Shown here in pieces: positions 49,701 through 59,900 of a stretch of DNA of 64,000 bases (position 1 is its first letter; each line of letters starts with the position of its first letter). The notes below the pieces were generated by a model. The model ran no database searches. It had not been told where the DNA came from and worked only from the letters and a program-made list of their open reading frames with translations. The translations under genes were made by a program, and so were the position numbers. This stretch comes from Cloeon dipterum. Lineage: Eukaryota > Arthropoda > Insecta > Ephemeroptera > Baetidae. The stretch is taken from assembly GCF_949628265.1 (NCBI RefSeq), contig NC_088786.1, positions 26,247,681 to 26,311,680 on the forward strand, given 5' to 3'.

Positions 49701-51410
49701 AGAACAAGTTAAAAATGACTGAGAATTTCGGTGGAAGTAAGGATACTCCAAAAGTTAGCTTACACTGTTCCTTTTAATCGCGTTAAACTGTTTAAAAAAA
49801 TGCTTGCTTTGCTAACTCTATAATACTCTTTCTTGTTCAAACTGGGAGCAGCAAAACTCCATATTTCGTCTCTATGCTTATTCTGATTTTATTTTTCTTT
49901 CAATGTATATTTTATCAAGCAATTTAAGTGCAAAACAGAGGTAGAAAAATAAGTTCACTTCGCGGTTGCTCCGCAGCTTGAGGCAAAGTTAGACAGTTTT
50001 TTATCGCATAGTCGAGGAAACGGCCGAAGTTCATTAGTTTATCACAATATTTGCATTTCTCACTCGCGTAGAAGTGATAGGCAACTTTTTACAAAATAAA
50101 TATTTTAGCCCGAGACTAACTTGTCTCGTGAACATGTTGTGTCTGTCAGAAAAAGGCTCCCTACCAATTTTTGTTCAAAGTGTGGCGAAAAACTCTCGGT
50201 CGATTTTGGAGGCCTTAAAAGAGCTGGATAGCCATGCATAAACTTATTATATGCGTCAGAAATGCCTCCAGCAGTGAAAATTTGGGAAGCAAATCGTGAA
50301 CGAAAAAGTCTGTCTACCAATTTACAATTCATTTTGAAAGAGTTTATAGTTCTACCAATAAGAGTGAAATTTATTCGAAACTATTTTGCCTATTTTGTAA
50401 GAGCTAACATGAACAATTCAAACATCTAGAAAGAAAATTGCAAGAACACTCCCACTATGAATATCGATGGAATTTCAACATCCTATAAATTATTTCGAGA
50501 CACTACATCTTCTTGGTATACTACAATGCTTTACCTTGAGTTCAGAGTATAAAATATTGTTTTGCGATTAAAATACATACATGTTAAATATATTTAATCT
50601 TAGTAAAATATTCCTTAAAAAAATAAAACTTGAAAATATATCATGATCAAGTTTAAAGATAATTTAAATTCTAACTATATTTTTATTATTGTGTATGTAT
50701 GTAGAACGGCTTTAGTCATAAGTTTGACACTTATTATAAAGCAAGGAAAAGAGTTGCTCTTTGCTTCAATGAAAAGTCCAGATTTTCGAGGTATTCAAAC
50801 ACGGAAATATTTTATCAATTTTTTATATCTGGAGAAAGGTTTTCGTTGAACGAATCAGTATAAATTTATCTAAATCACGAAAGGAAATATGCTACCACAT
50901 TTAAGATCATAATATATAAAATCAAATTTCAATGAACTTGAAAAAACTGGAGCAAAATTTAAACTCTAAAATCTTTGAACTCATATTGAATAAAGAATAC
51001 TTTATAGAAGACCGGTTTCCCTCGTGACATAATTTTCGTAAAAAACAACCAGAAAATATACAACACCGAGTATTGCGCGCAAAACTGCCGACCAGCTACG
51101 ACGAAATGAGCCCGTAGAAGAGCATGCTTCAATTTGAAGCGCCTCACCTTCGCTGGACCTTCTCCAGCTGCACGCCGTGCACCTTGAGGTATTTTTCGTT
51201 GACTTCCATCAGGGCCAGGTCGATGGCCGGCCCGCACCTCTCTAGGTCGAAGGGTGAGCCGAGGTTGGAGGCCATGAGGACCGCCACCTTGTGGATGGTG
51301 ACGTTCTTGCCGGGCTCGCTGACGGCGCCCGCGAACACCGCGGTCGGCACCATCAGCACCAACAGCAGCGGCAACAGCGGCCGCGGCGCAGGTTGCGTCG
51401 CCTGCCACAT
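19646..51410 (-). CDS. Receptor-type guanylate cyclase (natriuretic-peptide-receptor-like), 23 exons
   Basis: A single-pass membrane enzyme that makes cGMP from GTP on binding an extracellular ligand. I assembled 23 exons (263, 166, 78, 154, 123, 110, 189, 139, 228, 91, 109, 117, 258, 160, 159, 172, 147, 124, 69, 175, 99, 242 and 135 bp) into 1168 residues with every phase matching. Domains: signal peptide 1-29, ANF-receptor ligand-binding domain about 36-480 with many N-glycosylation sequons, membrane helix about 490-512, kinase-homology domain about 551-835, dimerisation coiled coil about 840-888, cyclase domain about 889-1085, and a roughly 80-residue tail. Catalytic residues: metal-binding D914 and D958, GTP-selecting E954 and C1026, N1033 and R1037. 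All are intact, so it should be active. Exons 1-5 are separated by introns of up to 8.2 kb; exons 6-23 are compact. The ligand and exact insect orthologue cannot be fixed from sequence alone. Confidence 0.93.
19794..19809. repeat. Homopolymer T16 (A16 on the cyclase coding strand)
   Basis: Sixteen consecutive T lie inside the 59-bp last intron of the receptor cyclase, directly upstream (coding sense) of its acceptor. Confidence 0.9.
19840..20765 (-). CDS. Receptor cyclase exons 18-22: guanylate cyclase catalytic domain
   Basis: Exons 20765-20642, 20592-20524, 20468-20294, 20238-20140 and 20081-19840. Motifs in order: [25 protein letters not shown] (metal D914), [27 protein letters not shown] (E954 for guanine, metal D958), [33 protein letters not shown] (C1026, N1033, R1037), LKIHVS and [14 protein letters not shown]. 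Both residues that select GTP over ATP are present, so the domain should be a true guanylate cyclase. The introns are 49-58 bp. Confidence 0.96.
20827..20973 (-). CDS. Receptor cyclase exon 17: dimerisation helix
   Basis: Encodes [20 protein letters not shown] and [20 protein letters not shown], the strongly conserved coiled-coil linker that pairs two cyclase domains, then QVLPR. The exon must end at a non-canonical GC donor (AG|gcaagt) to keep the frame. Confidence 0.92.
21140..23800 (-). CDS. Receptor cyclase exons 12-16: kinase-homology (pseudokinase) domain
   Basis: Exons 23800-23684, 23627-23370, 22901-22742, 22443-22285 and 21311-21140. ATP-site lysine K596 lies in TRVAVKK. The HRD motif is replaced by HGK (688-690), as expected for a regulatory pseudokinase, while ISDFG (706-710) is kept. 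The [23 protein letters not shown] and [15 protein letters not shown] motifs follow. The exon 14 donor is gtgagtg after an ACT A end; that phase is required to read [10 protein letters not shown] across the junction. An earlier gttaca site breaks the frame. Confidence 0.93.
21312..22284 (-). other. Intron 15 of the receptor cyclase
   Basis: A 973-bp, very AT-rich intron. Nothing further is seen apart from a GC-richer patch near 22060-22280 adjoining exon 15. Confidence 0.6.
22902..23369 (-). other. Intron 13 of the receptor cyclase
   Basis: A 468-bp intron of mixed composition between two kinase-homology exons. No other feature was seen. Confidence 0.6.
23867..24359 (-). CDS. Receptor cyclase exons 10-11: membrane helix and juxtamembrane segment
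   Basis: Exon 10 (24359-24269) begins DAYPS and supplies one clear hydrophobic helix ([20 protein letters not shown] and following, residues about 490-512). Exon 11 (23975-23867) gives the cytosolic juxtamembrane stretch [16 protein letters not shown], typical of receptor cyclases just before the kinase-homology domain. Confidence 0.93.
24429..25859 (-). CDS. Receptor cyclase exons 6-9: membrane-proximal ligand-binding domain
   Basis: Exon 6 (25859-25750) has [19 protein letters not shown] and [10 protein letters not shown]. Exon 7 (25608-25420) has NSYWGD, NDT and NYT sequons. Exon 8 (25009-24871) has [19 protein letters not shown], matching the YDAVLLYA(x)ALNE region of the family. Exon 9 (24656-24429) has [20 protein letters not shown], the near-universal G-x-V-x-I-D-x-x-G-D-R motif, and RVIHWPNG. 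Two cysteines near the end of exon 9 (CGFLGKGC) lie where receptor cyclases keep a juxtamembrane disulphide. Confidence 0.93.
25010..25419 (-). other. Intron 7 of the receptor cyclase
   Basis: A 410-bp intron. No other feature was seen. Confidence 0.6.
25860..28057 (-). other. Intron 5 of the receptor cyclase
   Basis: 2.2 kb. It includes a (TG)8 tract (25988-26003), an imperfect TCG repeat (27991-28014) and GC-richer islands (about 26300-26560, 27120-27480) without splice-bounded open frames. Confidence 0.6.
28058..28180 (-). CDS. Receptor cyclase exon 5: ligand-binding domain
   Basis: Acceptor ttgcag precedes 28180 and donor gtgagt follows 28058. It encodes [19 protein letters not shown] and a [17 protein letters not shown] segment, phase 1 at both ends. 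The frame continues exactly from exon 4 and into exon 6. Confidence 0.88.
28181..36361 (-). other. Intron 4 of the receptor cyclase (8.2 kb)
   Basis: No exon is supportable. GC-richer islands (about 29640-30120, 30950-31760, 32870-33780 and 34330-34800) alternate with very AT-rich DNA. A (GT)7 tract lies at 33613-33626 and a GA-rich run at 34646-34658. Open frames within the islands carry no domain. Confidence 0.6.
29375..29406 (-). mobile_element. Possible solo Tc1/mariner-like terminus
   Basis: Read on the minus strand, the sequence starting at about 29405 is TACAGGGGTGGCCAAAACTT, followed by ggtcaag. It resembles the termini of many Tc1/mariner elements (ACAGGGGTG...CCAAAA). No matching inverted end was found by eye to the left, so this would be a truncated relic. 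Confidence 0.3.
36362..36515 (-). CDS. Receptor cyclase exon 4: ligand-binding domain
   Basis: Acceptor tgtgcag precedes 36515 and donor gtgagt follows 36362. It encodes [14 protein letters not shown] (the family's K-x-E-Y-x-T-L-T-R motif with an NKT sequon), a CQC pair, then [11 protein letters not shown]. Confidence 0.92.
36516..43153 (-). other. Intron 3 of the receptor cyclase (6.6 kb)
   Basis: No exon is supportable. It holds the longest copy of the dispersed repeat (about 40093-40300) and two TAATTA clusters (38777-38803, 42982-42994). Overlapping open frames at 37144-37668 on both strands are unrecognised. Confidence 0.6.
40093..40300 (+). repeat. Dispersed repeat, longest copy
   Basis: It begins gacttgctacctgctggttt and continues ccacctttcc, ctagcg, ccggtgcgggg, ttcttttctggactggactt and ccacggtgttattggg. 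The left half matches 165-235 and the left and right halves match 62373-62515; the right half matches 7069-7163. By eye identity is about 65-80% with gaps. The class (SINE, MITE or other) is not determined. Confidence 0.55.
43154..43231 (-). CDS. Receptor cyclase exon 3: probable 26-codon cassette exon
   Basis: 78 bp, phase 0 at both ends, with acceptor gttag and a strong gtgagt donor. It encodes a hydrophilic insert beginning [13 protein letters not shown] and ending KKGQSS. Joining exon 2 directly to exon 4 gives a product whose length fits the family here, so this exon looks optional. Its coding status rests on the splice sites and open phase only. Confidence 0.6.
43648..43813 (-). CDS. 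Receptor cyclase exon 2: ligand-binding domain
   Basis: Acceptor ttgcag precedes 43813 and donor gtaagt follows 43648. It encodes [11 protein letters not shown], then [20 protein letters not shown] and [13 protein letters not shown], the conserved GP(A/G)C...PVARLA...WN(I/L)P core of natriuretic-peptide-type receptors. Confidence 0.92.
43814..51147 (-). other. Intron 1 of the receptor cyclase (7.3 kb)
   Basis: No exon is supportable. It contains the MITE-like element at 46050-46349 and a TAATTA palindrome cluster at 44721-44744. A 211-codon minus-strand open stretch at 48410-49045 has no early ATG and no recognisable domain. Confidence 0.6.
46050..46349. mobile_element. MITE-like element with 14-bp perfect terminal inverted repeats
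   Basis: TAGAGGTCTCAGCC at 46050-46063 is the exact reverse complement of GGCTGAGACCTCTA at 46336-46349. If the outer TA on each side is the target duplication, the element is about 298 bp with 12-bp inverted repeats, as for Tc1/mariner-type non-autonomous elements. The interior is GC-richer than the flanks and carries four GGCGGCTG units (near 46075, 46136, 46259 and 46292). No transposase frame is present. It lies in intron 1 of the receptor cyclase. Confidence 0.75.
51148..51410 (-). CDS. Receptor cyclase exon 1: signal peptide and start of ligand-binding domain
   Basis: The ATG at 51410-51408 is the first in-frame Met after an upstream stop. It opens a 29-residue signal peptide (MWQATQP, then a [19 protein letters not shown] core). 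Next come an NVT sequon and the family's VAVLMASN...[15 protein letters not shown] start of the ANF-receptor fold. It ends in phase 2 at a gtgagg donor. The exon is unusually GC-rich compared with its surroundings. Confidence 0.9.
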
Positions 51411-51656
51411 CCCGGAGCACACTGACTGAGTCGCACTCGCGGCGGCGGCGGTGGCTGAGAGTCTCCAGTCGGGCGTCGCGCCGAGCCAGCGGATGCTGCA
51501 GATGCGCACGTCCTGGCGCACGCTTCAAATGTCCCTTTGTCGCTCGCAGGTCCAATTTGCATTCGGACGACATGTGCTGCGTCTCCTTTATGTATTTGTT
51601 TGTGCTTCTCGGAAGTTTGGCTTCTACTAAAGAAAAATCAAACTCCTTTTTTCTAC

Positions 51657-51676
51657 AAAAAAAAAAAAAAAAAAAA
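51657..51676. repeat. Homopolymer A20
   Basis: Twenty consecutive A, about 250 bp upstream of the receptor cyclase start codon. This could be a simple-repeat expansion or a retroposon tail; no SINE-like body is recognised before it. Confidence 0.9.
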
Positions 51677-53804
51677 CGATATGAAATATCAGGCATGAAC
51701 GGATTTGCTGATTATCGGAGGGCTATTGACGGTGCCAAGCCAAGAATGCAGATTTCCCGAAAATTTCTCAACCTCGAACTGCAGTTTTAAATTCAGTCTT
51801 CACCAGTTTTTTTTTATTTGTTTTATTCTTAAAAGGGTTCATTATACATCATTTTCTTTTCGGCCGCTTCTGGTGTTACAGAAAATACAGCCTTAACTAG
51901 AAGTTAACTAGATGTTTTCTATTGGATGAATAGAAAAATTATGTTTTTGGTCTTTTTGTCATTTCATAAAAATGCTTGATCACGTGTGACCTTGGCATCT
52001 TTACAAATAATTGCAAGAAAGGCAGCAAAATGAGCTATAGAAAGGACAGATAATCATATTATTAATATGGTTTATGAAGCGCTTGTGCAAACAGTGATAA
52101 AACTTTGTGGAGTGCATAATGTTGGTAATTGTTGACTTATTTTTATTATGCTCGCAGTGGGAAGATTAATGGATTGGCATCCCACACAGCTCGTAACTGA
52201 TACTCACTATCCCTTGTTTTGACAGACAACATTTCACTCATTAATTTACGAAGCAAATATGTATTATACATCTATGTTGCACACAAACACATTCATGCGG
52301 GATAGAATATCGAATGATATTTCACTGTGGTTCACTTTGCCAACAAATAATGATGACGTACACATAGATATAATATCACAAATAAATTGTAGCTCATAGA
52401 GAAAGGCTGAGATAAAAATCAAAGATTCGAGGGAATAAATTATTGCCTTCGTTTGTGGAAAATCTCATATTTTTCAAATTCGACGTAGTCGATGTACAGC
52501 TGAAAGCCATTGAGTGAATAAACTAATTAATTTGCAAATGAGTTGTCCGGTTGAACCATCCTTTTTATTTGCACATGAAAACGCAAACTGCGGCACATTC
52601 GAATGAAGTACACACCAAAGGCTGCTGTTCAAGCACCTCCCTGTATGTGAACATATGCATTTTGCTAAATTAGCGTGCACGTAATGGATCACATTTCGTG
52701 CTTAAAATGATGCCACTACCTGCAATTGCTGCGCCGTAAGAGGCAATTAGTACTAATTGACTCAATAAATAAACACCCTTTGAATAAATTTTCATCTGGA
52801 ATGATAAATTTCATTAATTCTTTATTAATGCAAGCAATATTCTTCGAATCCTTTAATTCTCGTAAAATATTTTACGTGCAGTAAATTTGCTTCATACGTG
52901 ACAGCAGATATAATGCAAACAATAAAAGCTGTCATTGAACATTGTTTGCCTGCCGTAAAATCGTATTATTAACAGCTGTGCATTGAATGTTAAGTGCACA
53001 AGCACTATAGAACCGTTGCGAAAGAGAGCGATGCGCGTTAAAATTTTATCGCTTCCCACTTCCAAATAATACCAGCATAATGTTACTCATGCTCTCAAAG
53101 TCAGATAGAGTGCCCCAAATTAACATCGACTCGCACAGCGCTATAATTAACTGAAGCCTATACATGCTAATTAGTCATTAATTTTCTCTACAAACAAACA
53201 ATAGATTCGATTTCACAACAGCGACCAAATTTTCGATCAGATGTTTTTATAAGTGGGGCGTCATGCGAACGCATATCAAAAAGACTGTTTAATAAAGAAT
53301 TATTCATCAGGAGCATTTTCAATATTCGCCTCTGCTGCAAAATTTTTAATTAGTGCCCAGGTAGAGAGTGGAATACATGAATTTCTCGATTCTTTGTTCG
53401 CAGTTTTTTTCATAAAGGTTGCACGGTGAATTTGAACAGTCGTTTCATATGTGCTATAATATGGTATGTTTTTGTAATATTCGAGTGAAGCATATTTTGG
53501 AAATTAATAAATAAATGATAGTAACATTCAACCAATATAAAATAATTTAACTGAAAAGTGCTAGATTGCAGCTAGTACAATACAAATAAAATGCACGTGA
53601 CCAAAACATAAGACTTTTATGTGCTTCATAAAAAAACCAAATAATCCAGACTTTGCTCTTCATTTAATAGTTCCTTAGATCGTTTTAATGTGTGATTCTT
53701 TTAAACATGGATCATATATAAATCTAAAAAAGCTGTCATAGTCATGTGTACTTGCTTGAATGTTTAAATTAATTAATATTTTTTTTTGCATACACTCTGC
53801 TCAG

Positions 53805-53948
53805 CACATCCCGAGGGATTATGAGCTCACCGAGTCCCAATATCACCGCCGAGCGGATAATATGGGGCCCGAGTGGCGAGTGGCCACAGAGGAACTTGGG
53901 CCCAATGTGGCCATATTTTCGCCTCCCCGCTTCGAGGTCTTTGATTAA
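53805..53948 (+). CDS. Candidate terminal exon of unknown gene (weak)
   Basis: A strong polypyrimidine tract and acceptor (T9, then gcatacactctgctcag) end at 53804. From there 47 codons are open to TAA at 53946-53948, encoding HIPRDYELTESQYHRRADNM onward to PPRFEVFD. GC content is well above the flanks. No upstream exon, domain or homologue is recognised, and similar GC-rich islands elsewhere in the window are not coding, so this may be chance. Confidence 0.2.
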   Translation, partial: HIPRDYELTESQYHRRADNMGPEWRVATEELGPNVAIFSPPRFEVFD

Positions 53949-56900
53949 AACGACAACGCCAGACATTTGTCCCTAAAGCCACTGGAAAGGTGCGAAAACC
54001 AGCAAGTGGCGAGTGGGCGTCGTTGCAGCTCCCAGACCTTCGAACTACTTGAGCATTTCGAGTTTTATAGAATTAAATTTAAATGTATTCTTTAATTTAT
54101 TTATATTATTTTTAATGGAGGCAAAAAAATCTAGCTGAAAATATCTATAAATATTATTAAAATCCAATTCAGTCCTTTACTGCACTGATAATAAATAGCA
54201 CTTTTTTAATTTACGGCCGACCTTTGCAACTGTTAAATGTTATTTAAAATAAATATTCGACCTAAATCATCGGTAAAATAGGTTCATACATTTTCATTGC
54301 TGAAATTTTAAAAATTAATAAAATCTAGCAGCTAAATTACGCTATCAAAAACAGCTTTATTACGTGTAACACGAATCAATAAACGTGGCCGAAAATTTCT
54401 CCCTCTCGACTTAAAAGATATTATGTATGTGCTGACAAATCTAGTGGAAATTTGTGGAATATAAGCAGCTCACGGTCTATTTAGCCCAGCATTAACATCA
54501 CTCCAAATTCCAAGCAAGTGTGTGATCAATCAGGAGGGAAATTAATAAACCATGCAGCGTCCCATGTGCTCAAGGGAGGTAGTCTGTCTTAGTTGTTATG
54601 GAATGGAAGTTCTCTCGGCTCGGTCGCAAGTAATTTTGCGACGCGCGCCGCCTGGCTCGCAATTTGTAAGTGCTTCCTTCGCTCTGCTAAGCTCCCTGCT
54701 CGAGATCCACGGGAATGGTTGGGCTCTCGATTTGCAGCGATTTGTCAAAAGGAATCAATTTGAGTTTGCAATCGTTTCCACTTCAGGCAATCGCTCCTCA
54801 TCCCCCGCCGGCGCAGTCAAATAAGCGTGCGTTGATGGAAGTAGACAAATAGCTGAGTTCAACCTGCTCCCCCGGTTTGGATCAAATGATCGCATAGAGA
54901 AGGCAACACTATCACACGCTCCATTCCCCGTGCAGCCCGCGTGACATGGAAATGCGATCGGTCTTTAGCATTTGAAGAAATCGATTTGTGTCTATTCATG
55001 AATTTTTAGTTGAAAAATACACGAGACGTTTTTAACAATTCAAAACACGTCAATTCTTTGAAATTTGTTCTGATTGAATTACGCACTTGCACAGTGTATT
55101 CCAAGCAATTGAAGAAGCAACAACAATTTTGGAAATTTAAAAAGGAAAAAATACTTAATCCTTGCACTCAGTGCGCCTGATTTCACGATAAAAACATATA
55201 TCCTAAAAATTACGCCATACTTTATATAGTTAGCTACTAGTTATGATCATTTTGTCTTTTGAAGAGGGCTGTAGCTAACTCATGAATTAGGTGTGTGGAT
55301 TTATTTATTTAATACTCCGACTTGTTAAATATGGTGAAAACTGTTGTTAAAGCTATCTAAATAATCTGTGTTTTCCTCATTCACCGGGTAAGTCATAACT
55401 AGTTAATTAATTGAAAATTTGAAAAACTATTAAAATCAATCAATGACTGGTCCGAGTCTTGTTTTTCCTTTTAAAGATTGAAAGAAACAACCATGAAGTG
55501 ATACTTCCTTTTCATGAATTTGAAATAATTCTAGATCAGGATGATTAGAGTTTTTCGCCATCAAGCCTTGATTAGAACAGCTTGACTTTATGCTGACTCA
55601 ATGGTTTGAACTGGAGAAATTTCTTGCCATATGCGTGGGACCAGTTTGGAGGGAGCGAAGTTTTTGCGAGTGAAGCCGTGAAAATCCAGGAAGGTGAAAA
55701 TCAAAAGAAAGTTAAAATAGTCATGCAAGTAGGATATAAAAAAAACTCAAGTAAAGAGGGAAAGATAAAGGAGAAATGGAATAATATTAACCAACTTTAC
55801 AATGGCTACTCCCATAGTTGGAATGGAAGGCTAAAACATCTGAAAATTTTTAAGAGAAAATATGACATCATACTACGCTCTCGTACTTTTTCGTTTTTTA
55901 GCCTTCCATTCCTAGTTATTCGTCTGTGGAATAAGCCATTATAAAATGATATGAACTAAATTTATCCGATATGGATTTTTCCTTGTCTCGTGATATAAAA
56001 TTAAGTTTACAGCGCCAGAGACCAGAGACCAAGCGAGCAAAGGTTATTTGTTGACGGGAAAGACGAGCGATGACGGATTGCTCGAGTGCGTTGTGTATTG
56101 CCAAGATCTCTCGGGTAATTTCTCAACCGGTGTCCGAAATCGGAATTTGGGACCAAGTTTTTTTACAACAAATCTATTATGCTGGTTTGAGTAGTGCTTT
56201 GGCGTGATCGAGATCAAATCACTGCACGCTGAGAATATCATTAACCAGCGGAGAAGGCCGCGAAGCTCACAGAAATTTCACTCTTTTAAATCGCATCAAG
56301 AATGAAATTTTGTTAAAGAGTGTGAGACTTTTTAAGCTATAACTTTTAAAATATCTTTATGGTCTTTCTGATGTATATTAAATTTAAAATTATGAAATAA
56401 AATATATGTATTAGCGTCAATCGTTCCCTTTATAAAATCGAGCCACCCTTCTAGTAGTTCCCTATATTGTCGCTGAGCGGTTCTCCGTTCCAGCGCAGCA
56501 GCAAACGGAAAATCACACACCCGCACCATCTTTCGGACGCTCTCCGTCCTTTCTCTGCAAATTGCAAAACTCGCAAATTTTGTTCAATCCATATCCTGGC
56601 TTGCCTTTCATGTACCGCATATTCGGTTTTGTAGCACGCCTACAGATCCGTCAACTTTCTTGTTCAACTTTTTATATAACTGGTTCGTGGTGTAGCTTGC
56701 AGTAAGAAGCAAAGTTGCAAACTCTCCATAGTACTCTTTTGAGATGTTATACATCATTATATTCTTGTGATAAATAACGCCCATATTCAAATTGTTCCAT
56801 TATGATATGCTGTAAATAATTTTATAGGCCGTAAATATCAAGCTGGCATCTTTCAAAGATATAAAATACAATTTAATGATTTTGCTGCAATTCGCAAAGT

Positions 56901-59900
56901 AAATTTTATTACTTCAACGTCAAGACGTGGAGACTTTTACAAATCTCCTCAATTTGAAAAAGTAAGAGTCTTTGAAACGTGAGCGGAATATTAATTCAAT
57001 CTTCTGCAAAGCTTTTGATCTTGGTGTCATATGTTAGAAATTACTTCTCAAGCATGTTAAACGAAATCAAATACATAATAAAACCTCTGATTTTGAAATA
57101 GGCGACCACTCGAGGTTGTTTTCATGTTGAGAAAAAATTAAACTAGGCTTCATCCTCGTTATTTCAATTTCGTCGTTTTAATTCTCGACCAGTTTCGACG
57201 TTATCAAGTACGTCATATTCATGAGGCAGTTGAGGCTTACCTGATATATTATGTATGTGCTTATTACACATTATACTCGCAAGATAAAGCTTTCAATATT
57301 ATCCCATGTTTCGATATGTTGAGATCAAGCTGAGGGTATTCATTATAGCAGCGAAATCAAGGATAAACTAAAGAACATTGTAATTCGAGCTGCAGAGACT
57401 TGGAGAATGGAATAATCTGATTTCGTTTGAGAACGCCTTCTGTGATAAAACGATCGCTCTCCCTTCCTTCAAGGAAAAAGTCGAGCAGCTGCCATTTAAT
57501 TGGAATTCTCGGAATTTCTGATACATTTTTTGTGCCAGATATGTAATAAAAATTTCAGAGGAGTCAGTGATTGTGAGAGCACAATATCGATTAAAACAGG
57601 CACTTATACAGCAGCAATGAATCGACTTTTTCCGCGAGAGCACGTTCTTTATTGGACATGTGCGTGATTCGGGCACCCTTTGCACACAGGAGCGGCTATC
57701 CTCTTTGATATGCAAAACGCTTTCGAGCTATCTACACACTTCTTAGAATGGGAGGATTTGGTGAAATAGAAACGTCACCACTTTAAATTCACCTTTGAGC
57801 CGGAATTCCGAAGCCAAACATCACTACGAGAAAAGGAAGAGATCAAATCACAAGAAGGTTTAAATTTCTTGACAAGAACGCCGTCAAAGTATACACCGCA
57901 ATAAAAGCGTCGGCGAATTGAGTTTGAGCTGCCATGGTGTGTGTATGCAACCTGCCTTTCATCGATGACAGGCGGCTGGCAGGCCACCTATCTCGGTACT
58001 CACAGAGTGCTTGACAGTACCACATGCACACACAATATATATGTATTTCATAGCACTTACAGGTCCAGCAAGCAGGGTTAGCTGGCGGCGATAGGAAACG
58101 CTTCGCAACACAACAATCGAATCTGTCAGCCAGTTTTGACGTACCGACTCTTCCCCTCGAGGCCTTTGGCGAATGAAGAAGAGCTGCTTGTCCTCCACAC
58201 AGGTGGGTGTGATTACCGGATCGTTATCCCGACGATTGAGACTTGAGAGACAACCTATCCATGAAAGTGTTGATATTGTGGCTCTATGAAGAAATCGCAA
58301 AGGAATTCATTAACGTTCTTGACTTGAGATCTATTTGACTCTGATCTCAAAGTTTGGCCAAAGCTTAGCCCACCTCTTTTTTGCTAAATCCTCTCAAACT
58401 CTGCTCGCAAACGAGTTTCTTAAGCGTTCATTCCCAATGAAACCATGGCGAGCGAACAATATGAGCGCCTAAACGCCCCAACAATAGGAGATTAGCATAG
58501 CGTGGGGTTACTCTGCTCTCTGCTTCCTACGCTCTGACTGAGCACGTTACGATTGCCTTTTTTGCCGACGAGAAACCAAAAAATAAAACAACGTTGGAGG
58601 GTACACACCGAACCGGCTATGGATTTGAAACCCAAATAAGATATATGTGAACAGCACCATAGTAAATCACTGTTGCACATAATAAGTTGTAGAATACACG
58701 CTCCTAAAGCACCATTTTTAAAAGAAAGTTTTAAAAAATTGTATTGAAATTGACATTTGAGTGATCTAAGATGGCCGCATATTGCGGTGATTATACGGAC
58801 TGATTTAGCAGTTTTCCGCTTCCTTTACAGCCTTTCCTCAACTAACATTATATATTTTTGGCCTATATATGCACTATAAATCGAATAGAGTTAAATAAAT
58901 ATTACATCGGCAAAGCGATTTTAAAGCGCTGGTTTCGTCAAGGATAACATTTTATTTGTAAATTGGTTTCACCTCATTTTTTATTTTCCTTTCGCATCTT
59001 TGATGCTTTTCTCATCTTGCTATTAAGCTTTCACAAATAATGATATTTGAATGCTCCATTCGAGAGAAATAATGGTGATGTAACACAAAACATGAGCATC
59101 GCAATTAATTATAAATGGGATTGAATAAAAGAAGACTGCCCTTCGTTTTTTATCTGCCTCATGCGCAACCTCTCAAAAGAGACAACTATTCAAGCCCTAT
59201 TTCGATGGCAAATATAATTTTTTGAATAAATTATGATGTGTATTTAAAATGAAAAATTCAAATTATTCTTGACGTTTTGTAAAGTCAAAGAAGTGGAATA
59301 CATTTTTTGCAAGCAACAAAAATTTCTTGCACAAATGTTATTTACTTACTTTTTACTCGACCTAAAAAAAGACCCAACTGCTAACAGAACGCCACGAAAT
59401 GCTATCAAATATACAGCGCAAATATTGAAAAGTCACGCGTTCTGTTCCTCTAACAAGCTCCAAAAATTTCCTTCGGAGGGAAAATCAACAGCGAGTGCCT
59501 TCTCTGCACTCTTTTGATTTTGATCGCTTCGCCAAAGCACAAGTCAGATGGATGGATAACAAAGGTTCACGGGCGAAGGAGTCCACTGAGGACACAAATG
59601 GGATTAGTTCCATGCTCCAAGCTGATGACGCAGTAATCCCATCCTATTATCAACTCGGGGGGAGAAAAGGGGTTTTTACCACAAACAGCTTTTCATTTAT
59701 CCGCCGGAGAGGTCTCTATGCATACGATATTAGTTCTACATCAGGTTGGTAAAAACGGTAGCGACAACGCGACTTGACAAAATTCCGCCTGTTATCTAAG
59801 TGCTCGCCAAACATGGCTGCGAATTCGCACACAGGCCCACGTGTATATGTACAACAGCTAGACGCGAGGCGGAATGCTTCTTTGCTTTTTGGGTCGGTCG

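Noticed and set aside
51144-51521. Upstream extension of receptor cyclase exon 1 from a GTG at 51521
   Set aside because: GTG follows an in-frame stop. The first ATG at 51410 gives an immediate, well-formed signal peptide.
54552-54824. 90-codon plus-strand open frame
   Set aside because: Its composition and lack of any motif or splice context are consistent with chance.
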